NCBI GenBank assembly: GCA_028386065.3
Contig: JAKUCV010003143.1
Location: 106,430 to 170,429, forward strand
Direction of reading: 5' to 3'
DNA from: Turnera subulata
Lineage: Eukaryota > Streptophyta > Magnoliopsida > Malpighiales > Passifloraceae
Length of the DNA stretch: 64,000 nt
Under the pieces are notes generated by a model that did not search any database, was not told where the DNA came from, and worked only from the letters and a program-made list of their open reading frames with translations. The translations under genes were made by a program, and so were the position numbers. Shown piece by piece: positions 45,009 through 55,349 of the stretch (positions within the stretch are counted from its first letter, which is position 1; the number at the start of each line of letters is the position of its first letter).

Positions 45009-45545
45009 GTGAACTTGGAGGCACAACCTATTGTGGGGTTAGCATATGACGTGAAGGTTCGCATTGGTAACTGGTGTGGACGGCTAGAGTTTACTGTGGT
45101 GGAGCTTGATGATTATTCTATGGTACTTGGCATGGAGTTCTTGGATAAAAAGGAGGCGTTGATCTTTTGCAAAGAGGGTTCGATTGTACTTGATGGTGTG
45201 CAGCCACGCTGCGTCATGAGCACTATGCGAGAATCAACCTTGGGAGCAATATTAGCGGCAAAGTTGGCTTTGGAAACGGGGCAAACTAGTGTGGCAAAAC
45301 CAAACGAGGCAGAGGTAAAGGCAATACCAAAGGAAGATGAAGTTCCTACGGATAGGCAACCACCTCGCATGTGGATAAAGGCACACCGGGTTGTTCGATG
45401 TACGGAGGATGCTGTTGTGTTCGAGCATCTTGTTAAGTGGAGGGATCAACCTGAAGCGAGATGGGTGCACGAGGACAAGCTGAATCAGTTTGGACGGCAA
45501 GTGGCTTCCTATCTACGGAAGGCAATGAGGGCATTGCCTAAATAG
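45009..45545 (+). CDS. Protease C-terminus fused to a chromodomain
   Basis: It is in the same frame as the preceding ORF after one stop codon. It encodes the protease C-terminal half (GLAYDVKVRIG, FTVVELDDYSMVLGMEFLD), a linker (about residues 80-110), and a chromodomain-like tail (HRVVRCTEDAVVFEHLVKW, then WVHEDKLNQF). In complete chromoviruses about 900 residues of RT, RNase H and integrase lie between these. Chromodomains direct integration to chromatin. The stop TAA ends the frame 14 bp before the 3' LTR. Confidence 0.82.
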   Translation: MNLEAQPIVGLAYDVKVRIGNWCGRLEFTVVELDDYSMVLGMEFLDKKEALIFCKEGSIVLDGVQPRCVMSTMRESTLGAILAAKLALETGQTSVAKPNEAEVKAIPKEDEVPTDRQPPRMWIKAHRVVRCTEDAVVFEHLVKWRDQPEARWVHEDKLNQFGRQVASYLRKAMRALPK

Positions 45546-45556
45546 GTGGTGGAGAG

Positions 45557-45992
45557 TGTCACGCATTGGGATTTTTAGGCACACAAAGTCCTAGTGTAGG
45601 CCAAATTCGTGTGCATGTTGGATTGATGGTGAGGGGTTTGTTATTTAATTAAACTAGTCACTTAATTATGTAATGGGCTTGTATCGTTATGGGCTTGGAC
45701 TTGACTAATCCTTGTCCATAAAGAATAGGAGTGGGGGATAAGAAACCTAGTGTGAGTGGGTTTTCTTAGGATTACTTGGAGAGCACTCAAGTGTTATTGT
45801 ATAAATAGCATGAGAGGGGAGGCGTTGGGCTGTGGGTGTTGTTGTATTCTTTGAGCAATAATACTACGGAAATTTCTCCCAAATACTGTGTTCTTATTAT
45901 TTTGTTTGCTTAGGCTGATCTAGGTATCGTTGCGAACCTAGAGCCGCACGGATATTGGGTGTTTTCCGCTGTGCCGCCCTGTGTCCGTGACA
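45557..45992 (+). repeat. 3' LTR of the compact gypsy element
   Basis: 436 bp, starts TGTCACGCATTGGG and ends CCGTGACA. It is preceded by a purine-rich tract (AGGTGGTGGAGAG) that would serve as the polypurine primer. Confidence 0.92.
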
Positions 45993-46000
45993 TAATTCTG

Positions 46001-46248
46001 CTGCCGTAATCGGCTCCTGTTTGTTTTGAACTAATGTCAGCTGCCGTAATCGGCTCCTGTTTGTTTTGAACTAATGTCAAGGTTGCTGAAGAGAGGATAG
46101 TGGCATTTTGTCAAATAATGCAGGAAGAGAATCGGTCCAGATGCCGATTGGAGGTGCTATTTATGATACAAGTTTATATTATCCATATTAACAAACAAAC
46201 ATGCTATTTATGATACAAGTTTATATTATCCATATTAACAAACAAACA
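46001..46248 (+). repeat. Two successive tandem duplications (40 bp and 47 bp)
   Basis: A 40-bp unit beginning CTGCCGTAATCGGCTCC is present twice (46001-46040, 46041-46079). A 47-bp unit beginning TGCTATTTATGATACAAG is present twice (46155-46201, 46202-46248) and is essentially identical. The first unit also recurs once in the paralogous region near 37600. Confidence 0.88.
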
Positions 46249-46657
46249 AGCATCCTTCCTGACGCAATATACGCTGAATGGTTCCTTTTCTCATGTAGCT
46301 AGAGCCGTACATTGCTCGATTCACCTAATTTCAATACTGGATTTCTCTCATACGGATTTACCTCATGCTTTTTAACTATCACTTCCACAATCGGGAAGCA
46401 ATAGCACAAGTAGTCAAACACATACCCCACTGCAGTAACCAGTAGAGAGATATAACATAATACTTGGACAGAGTACATCTTAATTTGATTTTACAAGCAG
46501 GATTACAGGATTCCGTTCCTGGCCAATTATGGCCATAGTAAAGGGAAGCTGCTATATATTGCCTTAAGAAGGGAACTAACCAAGGCAACAAAAACCAAAA
46601 CTTGCAGCTTGCTGCATTAGTACATCCATATATATATAGGCTATATTATCACCTAAA
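46249..46657. other. Intergenic, nothing recognised
   Basis: 3' flank of SMP copy 3. No supported coding frame or element. Confidence 0.4.
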
Positions 46658-47677
46658 CTATATGTCCTCCTCCCCTGGGTTCTGATTTATCCTGGCCGCT
46701 GCTGCGATTGATCTTGCCACTCCACCAGCTGTGGCTCGCAACCCGGGTTTGTTCCTCACCTCCGCTTCAATCACTACCTCTGCGTCTTCACGTGTCACTG
46801 CTCTATCTGCCGGCAACTTCATTGTGGCATCCTGAGAAAAAAAGCACCGATGGCCCGTATTAAAAAAAATTGAAGAAGATAGCCGAACCAAATCATAAAA
46901 AAGGTACCGTCCAATATTGTTAGCACTAATCTATCTATTACCGCTACAACGTCACCAATTGTTGTCTTGTCTTCGTCGCGCGTGGCCCTCGGGTTGCGAT
47001 TTGCAGCTGACTGGGCCTGTGCACCCAGCCCACCGGGCAACACCTCCTTCAAGCCCGTCACCCTCGCCTCTGCTGCCTGTATCGCCGCCGCATCCCCTTG
47101 ATCCACTGGCTTGTTCCCGGCGGGAGACACAGCTGTTGCCTCTAAAGCCTCACCGATTGTGATTGCATCAGGATCGAGAGCTTTTCCCGGCATAGTCATC
47201 GGCAACCTTGGCTCTACAAATTCCGCCACAACCTATCCAAAAACAACCCCCTAATAAGCATCAACAGACCCGGTGGCATTATATATATATTTATATATAT
47301 ATATAAATAAATATAACAAGGGAGCGTGTTAATATATTGAAAAAAAAAACCTGTCCAGAAACTTTCTCGGTGATGATACGATCCTGTCCTTCATTTCTTT
47401 CGGATACAGATATGCCTTGGACTTTTGACCCACAGGAAGACGGATCGAGGAGGCCGCCACCGACGTTCATTTTGGCTGCGGATTGCATAGCGGAGGCAGG
47501 GCCGCCCTTGGGGGTCTCCCCGAGAGCTTGGTGCTCTGCGGCTTGCATGGCCCCTGCGTCCTGGGGTGTAATGGGCTTGGAGGCAAGATCGCCTTGTACA
47601 TCGAATACGTCGCCGTATTTGATGGGATCTTGGTAAGATTGGTGCTGGGGTCTTTGTGGTTGCTGCTGCTGACTCAT
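46658..47677 (-). CDS. Seed maturation protein (SMP/LEA D-34 type), copy 3
   Basis: Three exons: 47677-47351, 47232-46942 and 46831-46658, with GT-AG introns, giving 263 residues. There is one SMP domain per exon: DVFDVQGDLASKPITPQDAG and GGPASAMQSAAKMN; TIGEALEATAVSPAG and GAQAQSAANRN; ATMKLPADRAVTREDAEVV and GGVARSIAAAARIN. The start is at MSQQQQPQ (47677), followed by a Gln/Pro-rich stretch before DPIKYGDVFD; an in-frame ATG upstream at 47725 is less likely. It is clearly diverged from copies 1 and 2, so it is the older paralogue. All frames are intact. Confidence 0.9.
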
Positions 47678-47699
47678 TTTACGTTTTTTTGCAGAATTG

Positions 47700-47900
47700 A
47701 AACTCTCTTGTGTTGTGGCTTTCAATGTTGTGAGGGACGAAGAGAAACTTGAGAGTTGCAGGCATGTTTATATGTATGGGTTTGGTCCAATGGGATTTTG
47801 ACAACACAAGTCGTAGTGTTTCACACGTGTTCGAAAAAGAAGCTCTAATCCGGGAAGATGTGGCATAGGTGGAAGACTATGCTACATCCAACTTTTGCCA
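47700..47900 (-). promoter_or_regulatory. Upstream region of SMP copy 3 with G-box/ABRE
   Basis: TCACACGTGT (47820-47829) holds an ACGTG ABRE / CACGTG G-box, about 145 bp upstream of the start codon, in line with ABA/seed control known for this gene class. A TATA-like ATATAAACATG lies near 47764-47774 on the minus strand. Confidence 0.5.
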
Positions 47901-48783
47901 ATAATCTCCAGCGGATTAGGCCCGAGTTCTAGAGAGGGGCGGCAACCAAAAAGTCACCGACGGTTTAACCAATAAAAGATCACCAAAACAAAATTCGCCC
48001 GATGTGGTGTCGCATTGCTGCCTTGTGGGCTAATGACGTTACATTTGTGGGCCGGTTCGGATACTCAATCCTCCACGGTTAGGCCTAGTTAACCGAATAA
48101 ACTCTTTTTGTGTTGGTTGTACCTGCTGATGGCCTAAACCATCTTCGTGGGGCTCGGAATGGGCTTTGTTCCAATTCAGTCTTAGCACTCTTACTCATTG
48201 GTCATAATACACTCCAAAATAATAATTGATCACAATATTAAAACAATTTATAGAAATAGAGCAGTATTTTTTTTTAGGGAAAAATAGAGCAGTATTTTAG
48301 TTGTCGATAAATTTTAAGGTTAGGGTTTTTTTTGATGAACAATTTTAAGGTTATTAATAGGGAAGATAAAAGACTTTTTTTTTGAGCGAATTACAGTCTA
48401 AAAGACATTAAACATGTGAAATAGATACAAACTTGTGATATCACCGTTCTGTTGTGGACAATTCGGATCAAAAAGAAAGAATTCAGAATCTCATATATAT
48501 ACCCTTTATCGTCCATTTCTTTAGTTACCATTTCACACGGTCATCAAGCGTGCTTCTAGGAACTTCTGTTATATTTACTCCAGTGATTAACTGTTTCACC
48601 AATTTTTTTGGTTACCATTTCACTTGTGTTGAATGAGACTTCTCCCAACTGTTTTAAAAGTTCCTCTCTTGTCAAATCAGCAAGAAGCAAAGCCTTTTTT
48701 CCGAGGGTGTACATTGAATCATGTTAAAGAATAACAAGACAAGTTCAAGACCCCACATTTTCTTCCTTTAGTCCAACACTGTA
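47901..48783. other. Intergenic, nothing recognised
   Basis: No coding frame with support. Contains T-rich runs and no inverted or direct repeat that I could delimit. Confidence 0.35.
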
Positions 48784-49262
48784 TAATAGAAATTGGCACC
48801 GGAAAACAAGTCGAAGGAGAAGAAATTGCCATCAGTTTCCGTATCCATCCATCAACATCAATGGAACAAAAACAGTTGGAATGCAACACAGATTATATGC
48901 CACCACAAACGTTGTAATTTTAAAGTGCTCCTGCTCTCCTTCTCAAACCAAGCCACTATGAGACTGTGAATGCAGCATCGCATCCATGGTCGGGCATACA
49001 GTATTTCTTTCAAGTGCGGGCCCTTTATATGCGATTTACCCGATAGAAATTGGAACCGGAAAACAAGTTGAAGGAGGAGAAATTGCCATCAGTTTCCATA
49101 TCCATCCATCAACATCAATGGAACAAAAAAAGTTGTAATGCTAGATTATATGCCACCACAGACGTTGTAATTTTAAAGTGCTCCTGCTCTCCTTCTCAAC
49201 GAAGCCACAAAGACTGTGAATGACAGCATCGCATCCGTGGTCGGGCATACAGTATTTCTTTC
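48784..49262 (+). repeat. Tandem duplication, about 258-bp period
   Basis: Two units (about 48784-49018 and 49045-49262) share ATAGAAATTGG, GGAAAACAAGT, CATCCATCAACATCAATGG, GACGTTGTAATTTTAAAGTG and GTCGGGCATACAGTATTTC in order, with small indels. No coding content. Confidence 0.88.
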
Positions 49263-50262
49263 AGTGGATAATGAGGTATACGTAGCATAAACTATAAAGT
49301 GCAAAGCTACTTAAGAGGATGGTAGGCATGCCGGTTCAACTTTTGTGTAGTGTCGAATCTTGTATCTTCCACTCAACATATACATGTGGCAAAAGTGCAG
49401 TATGGACCAGAAATATGGCTTCTGTCTGCAGTCAAGAACAATAGCCATATTTGCCCAGGAATGGCAATCCTGAAAGTGACAGAAAATTCAGCTAACAAGC
49501 CTAATTAGAGACAAACATCATAGCAACGGCTTGGAGATTGAGAATGAATGGCGATAGCCGTTGAGAAGGATTGATTTTAGATTAAGAAATAACTATGAAG
49601 CTAAAAGCTAGCAAATTTTTGGTGGCACGATCCAGGACCAGGTTGATAATGGAGGGCCTAACATCTTCACTTTGGAACTTGAAACCAATCTATCATGGCA
49701 GGAACTAATTTTATGTAAAAGTGCGAATCCTTCCAAATGAAAAGGCAAAAAGATTTTTGGGACCTCTAAGTTGATGTACTTCCTCGTCATCAATAGTCAC
49801 CTATCGCGTATTGGCTTGACTCATGTTCAGAGACGGTGTCGGTAGAATTATCCATACAGCACATTGTATATTGGAGATTTATTCAGAGCGTTAATAATAA
49901 TAATAATGGTAGGCCTCTGTTCGATATTCAAGCATAATAGAATATGCATGAATAATGATAATGCTTTCAGCAATAATTGATTGCTGGATCATGCAAGGCC
50001 AAATAAACTATTTAAGAAGCATATAGATCGTGCAGTATTTGGGAAAAGGAGAATGTTAAATTGTACCTGAATGGCAAGATATAACTTACTATTCTGCTAA
50101 GTTTTGGAAGGAAACTTTAAAGAAGCTCATTTTGAAGGACGCTAGCATAACGAAGAAACGTAGTAAAATTGCAAAAACGAGTCACGCGCGGGCTGAACTC
50201 TTTAATTGAAAACGGACACTATTATTATTGATTAATATTCAAAAAATGGACACTATTGTCTT
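49263..50262. other. Intergenic, nothing recognised
   Basis: No gene or element that I can support. The right edge is the end of the LTR at 50263. Confidence 0.35.
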
Positions 50263-51369
50263 TGAAGGGCCCCGACCTGTATTTACTATACACAGTAAAT
50301 ATGTGCCGAAATTATTCTTATTGATAGGGACTACAATACAACTCACAATTAGTTTACAACAACAATCCATATAATACAATTGTCACCCATACTCGGAGAC
50401 CATCACTCAGCAGTACACAGCTCACCTTATATAACAACACAGAGAAAAGAGCAAGCAATCACAGCAACGGAATCATAATACAGCAACATATGCAACAGAA
50501 CAGCAGCGGAAGACTCTATGCACATGCAGCGGGGTATGGATCCGGAGTCAGGTGGAGAAAAAAGCAGCAGCCAACGTACGTCGTACCTGAACTACGAAGC
50601 AACCAAACCTACGGGATGAAACCCCGCAAGCGAGTGGTGAGTCCGAAATGCTCACAGACAAAGGATAAACAGAGATATATAATCAACCGTATTACTTTCG
50701 AAATAACACAGACAATCACAATACAAAGATTCTACTAACTACAACTGAGCCAAGACCAAAAGAATGCTTATTATTATTATTATTACCAATTTTATCTTCT
50801 GGGCCCCGTCACTGGACAAGCTAGGGTCGTACCTAGTTATTAACTAATTCCGGATGCCAGGCCAAATCACAATCCAGGATCGACATCCCAATCACAACCA
50901 ATCCGGGATCAACATCTCAATATCAACAAATCCTGGATCAACATCCCAATAACAATATCATCCGGGATCAACATCCCCAACAACCAAACCAAACCGGCCA
51001 TGACACCACAGAACTAGCCTCTAACCATCTAGTCGTACCACTACTTTCCACGTGACAATTATATCATCATCTCAAGTTCAGTTGTAATGCCCCGATTTTT
51101 GTTAGTTGATTTTTACGGAATTTTCAAAATTTTTGGTATTTAATTTCCACTTTTACCCTTGCAGAATTTCCGGGTATTTTCGGTTGAGAAATTAATATTA
51201 TTAATTTTTAATTCCTTGGAAATGTTATTACTATTGGTAATAATCCTTAATCAGAATTTCTTTTGGTTCCAATTGGGGTTTCGGTGCGAAACGTGGAGTT
51301 ATAGTAGTTTTTATTAAAACTACGTAGTTTTGGTTTAAAGAAAGGAAAAGAAGAGATAATAAAACCTAA

Positions 51370-52560
51370 CCCCACTATTCACGTGTTGACCAGGGGAGGA
51401 GTTGACCGCGCCTTAGACCAAAACGACGTCGTTTTGGGTCTAGGCCGGCAACCCTACCTCCCTTCTCTTTTCTTTTCTTTTCTTTTCCTATTTCCCTATT
51501 TCTCTTCCTTTTCCAGTTACCCGCCGCCCTCTCCCCACGATTTCCTCTCCCATGTTTGCACCCGGATTCTCCTCCTCCCCAAATCGAAGCAATAGGAGGA
51601 AGCATCCCGAAATTCCTTTTCCCTTATGCCTCCTTCTTTCTTTTCGTCTATCTCCCGGAAGCCATTCTTTCTCTCTCGACTAAACACACACGTCGCCGTT
51701 TTGTTTCTCCGTCATGGCGCCATCGCTTCTCCTCCTTCCTCGTGACGCCGCCGTCGTCTGCACCAGCATTGAAAGAGGGCCGCTGTGGTGTGGTCTGTGA
51801 CGAAAGACCAGGGCGTTGCTTCAGTTTGCACGCATCTCGGGGCTCGGGGTTGAGCTCGGGTCGTTGTTGCCATGGTGGCTGGTCGTGTGCGTGTGGGTGG
51901 TGTTGCCGGCGGTGGCTGTTAGTGGTCTGTGTGAGGATCGGCGAGGGTGTTGATGTCGGGTTTGTGCACATCGGTGTGAGGCACGTCGTTACTGTGTCGA
52001 GTGACGGAGGATGTGGCTGCTGTGTGGTCGTGCTGGTTTGGATTCTCTTTTACTCTTCGGTGGCGAGTTTGTGGCTGTCCTCGAGTTTTGTGGACGGGGG
52101 AAGCGACTGCGTGTAGGCAGCTGAGTTTGTTCCCGGCCTTGTCGATGCCGGTTGTGGGTGCGTTGCTGTGCTTTGGTCGGGAACGGTGTTGTTGGTGCGG
52201 GGATGCGTGGTGGTAGCCTTGCTGCCGATCGAGGGTGGGTATTGGTTCGGATCCAAAACCTGCAATGTTGTTTGTTTACTGGTAAGCTTTTGGCGACTTT
52301 GTTTCTTTCGTAGATTTTCTAAAAGTTGTGCTTTGGAGCTGTATGTTGATTGGTTGTCGTCTTGGAGGTAGTGGCAGTTCGTTGTGGTTCGTTTTCAGGA
52401 CCTCGGGATGATTCCCCGACGAGGCAGTAGCCGGAATCCGGCGTGGAAGTACTGGTCCGGCAAGGCTGACTAGAATCCGGTGAGCTCGGGAATTTTCCGG
52501 CGAGGCTCGGGATTTCTCGGCAAGACATAACTTCTTTTCCGGCATTTAACGGTATTCCCT
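51370..52560 (+). other. CpG-rich leader-like block inside the LTR
   Basis: Starts with AAACGACGTCGTTT (51421-51434), then a pyrimidine-rich run (TTCTTTTCTTTTCTTTTCC), then GC-rich sequence with an open frame of 186 codons (51556-52116; hydrophobic, then Cys/Val/Gly-rich) of no recognisable family. It looks like a promoter-proximal transcribed leader rather than a gene. Equivalent blocks lie in copies beta and delta. Confidence 0.4.
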
Positions 52561-52759
52561 CGATGTGTAATTTGATGTTTTAAACTCATTCACGGCATGT
52601 AAAATTAATTCGAATTGGGGTGTGTACTAAATCTTGGATAATAGAAACCGAGAGTATGGGGTGTGTAACATGTGGTCGGTATATGTCCGACGCGGGTAGA
52701 ACCTTAGGCCGGAAAGGTCGGGCTCGGGAGCTCGATTAATGTGAGTAAGTGAATGGGCC

Positions 52760-52935
52760 GGGCCTAGACCCAAGTTATGTCACGTTAAGGATATACGGGC
52801 TTTAGGCCCAAGGACTATTATGGATACGGGCTATAGGCCAATAAAGAGTAATTAATTTAAAATGGGCTTTAGGCCCAATAACTTTAAATGAAATGGGCTT
52901 TAGGCCCAGTGACTTTAATTGATGTGGGCTTAGGC
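52760..52935 (+). repeat. TGGGCTTTAGGCCCA palindrome array
   Basis: Five units about 30-45 bp apart: ACGGGCTTTAGGCCCA, ACGGGCTATAGGCC, ATGGGCTTTAGGCCCA twice, and GTGGGCTTAGGCCC. Each is a near-perfect palindrome giving paired site II-type TGGGCY words. Confidence 0.8.
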
Positions 52936-54433
52936 CCTGTGAACCGTTAATCGAGATAAATAATTGAACTTAAGCAAACTTTTTGGTCTCGGGCTAGGTT
53001 ATAGGATTTGTCGAGCTAAGACTGGGCTTAAGGACTAAAAGATTTCATGTCGTTATAGTCACGGCATTGACATGCATTCATCATGTTTTTGTGTGAATCT
53101 TATGTGTGGTCATTTTGATTCTAATATAGGAAATGTTAAGGTGGAATGAGCTTCGGCTTCCGAGACAATTAATATGGCCCAGGTGAGGACTTATAAACCT
53201 TTGTATGCATTACTGCCTACAATGCTCGGTTAACCACCTTGGTATATAATGTGGTGTTATTTGTTTGGTCTTTAGTGCTGTATGCATGTTTGCCTGTTGT
53301 GTTGTTGTTGCTATTTGCAAAGTGAATTATGTTGATGTTACCTATGACGTGGTGTGCCCGATTGTGTGGCCTGTTTGTCTGATGTGATGTATTGTGCCTG
53401 TCTAGTAGGACTTGTTTGGTTATGATAAACACATGAGATATGGATTTGTGGTTTGTGTGGTGGACTATGGGCTGGGGCCTGGATTTGTGATTAAGATATT
53501 AAATCCACACAATGATGTCTGACAATAACGTATGGTACAACTCTTAAGGAATAAATGAGAATATCAAATTATAATAAAGTCTACTGTGGGGCTGTTGACC
53601 GGTTGGTTCGAGCGGGAAGTAATACCCCTCGGGATGGCATGCGGGTTTGCATGTGGGCCTGTGATGGCCGGTTCTACCTCCCTCCTTCTATCTCCCCCTT
53701 TCTACCTCCCTCTTTCTCTCTGTCTCTCTCTCTATCTATGGATATGTTTGGGCTTCGTGCCTGGTTTATTTGGGCTTATGCCTGGTTGTCTGATCAGAAG
53801 GGACCGAGCTCGACGCACACAGTAGAGGGCCCTAATTAAATATTTAAACCTAATAACAAAGATGATAAGATAAGTAATGACAAGTGATGGTATGTAGTCT
53901 GTTGATGTCTTGCTCTAAGTATTGTGGTTGTTGTTGTTTGATGCCGGTGTACTTGTAGTTGATTTGTTTTGTATATTATTGGTTTATTTGTCTGCGGTGA
54001 GACAGTGGTTGGTCTCACCCCCTCACAGTCTTTTTTTCAGGTTAGCTGCTCATTGAGTAATGATGCATATCAGCAGGTGGCGGTGTTTTCCTCTCGGGTC
54101 GGATCCATAGAGTTCACTGCATACATGTTATCTTATGTTTAGTCTTCCGCTGCATACTCGTTGTTGTGTAATTTGTTGTATAAATGTTTATTTGAATTGT
54201 TGTTGATATAGTATCCCGGGTAGAAGGGCACTTTGGTCACTTCACATGATGTATATTCTTTAATGAATAATTTGGGATACGGGTGTCCCGGGAATGATGA
54301 GGGCAATTTGGTCAATTTATAATTAATTTGTAACTTATATTAATAAATTGGGACACGGGCGTTTCATCAGTCCAGTTTCATTACTCTATTCTCAATTATC
54401 CAACTTTCCATTATTCCATATTATTCCACAAAC

Positions 54434-55349
54434 GGGTAAATCGCATATATAGGATCTGTACTATTTCAAAAGTATCGTTTGGGGGTCTGTACTATTTTTT
54501 GTTCCTTTTACGGGTCTATACTCTTATTTTTCGTACCTTTTAGGGGTCTCAGGCAGTCCACGTCATCAGCGGGGCTGCCCGAGACCCCTAAAAGGAACGA
54601 AAAATAAGACTACAGACCCGTAAAAGGGACAAGAAATAGTACAGACCCCCAAATAATACTTTTGAAATAGTACAGACCCTATATATGCGATTTACTCGGG
54701 AAAAAACTCGTATACTATCCCCTAAGGAAACTACCGTAAAGTCGAAAATGGCCATAACTTCTTGTCCGAAACTCGTTTTGGTTCAAATTCTTTCCTCAAT
54801 CTTATTTTAACATGGTCTAATAAATAGTATCTGTCTCCACACTTAGCTCGAAATTTAAAAAATTAGCATAAAACCCGTGCCGTAAATTCGAAAATGGCCA
54901 TAACTTCTCGTCCGGAAATCGTTTTGATTCAAAATTTTTTTCCTCATTCTTATTTCAACATGATGTAAAGGATAGTATTAGTCTCCACTCTTATCTCGAA
55001 ACTTGAAAAAATAGCAAAAAACCAATGTACTAACCCGTAGGGAAAACGACCGAGAACAAGAAAAGGGCCATAATGAGTTATTAGTTCCAGACGAGAAGTT
55101 ATAGGGTCCGTACGATTTCAAAAGTATCGTTTGGGGGTCTGTACTATTTCTTTTCCCTTTTACGGGTCTATACTCTTATTTTTCGCCCCTTTTAAGGGTC
55201 TCGGGCAATCCATGTCATCTTCGGGGCTGCCCGAGACCCTTAAAAGGGACGAAAAATAAGAGTACAGACCCGTAAAAGGGACAAAAAATAGTATAGACCC
55301 CCAAATGATACTTTTGAAATAGTACGGACCCTCTATATGCTATTTACCC
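54434..55349. mobile_element. Mutator-like foldback element, TSD TTCCACAAAC
   Basis: Termini GGGTAAATCGC...GATTTACCC-like, flanked by the perfect 10-bp TSD TTCCACAAAC (54424-54433, 55350-55359). It is the same TIR family as 40247-41882 (GGGTCTGTACTATTT, TACTCTTATTTTTCG). Internally it has two complete palindromes (54434-54697 and about 55105-55349) separated by about 400 bp that itself contains a repeated CGAAAATGGCCATAACTTCT unit. Non-coding. Confidence 0.9.

Larger units (their letters stand above)
42582..45992 (+). mobile_element. Compact Ty3-gypsy element with Gag, protease and chromodomain but no RT
   Basis: Two 436-bp LTRs (42582-43017 and 45557-45992) begin TGTCACGC and end GTGACA, and differ at about ten positions. 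The flanking TSD is TAAT. The paralogous segment at 37585-37605 (GAGCTCATTCTG) is an empty site. A PBS-like GTGGTAGCGGAGC follows the 5' LTR, resembling the tRNA-iMet type TGGTATCAGAGC. Coding order: gag, aspartic protease, then directly a chromodomain like that at the end of chromovirus integrases. RT, RNase H and the integrase core are absent, so it depends on a partner element. Confidence 0.92.
51083..54366 (+). mobile_element. Complete solo LTR (copy gamma), 3.28 kb, TSD TCAGT
   Basis: It begins TGTAATGCCCCGATTT and ends GGGACACGGGCGTTTCA, with a perfect 5-bp TSD TCAGT (51078-51082, 54367-54371). There is no internal retroelement coding region. It has a CpG-rich block (51400-52520), a TGGGCTTTAGGCCCA array (52760-52935) and a downstream region resembling copy alpha (TCTTCCGCTGCATACTCG). 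It inserted into copy delta in opposite orientation. Confidence 0.9.

Noticed and set aside
49608..49793. 61-codon minus-strand frame as a gene
   Set aside because: No homology recognised, no promoter or splice context; length expected by chance.
54434..54697. First palindrome as an independent MITE
   Set aside because: No TSD around this block alone; the 10-bp TSD encloses both palindromes (54424-54433 and 55350-55359).
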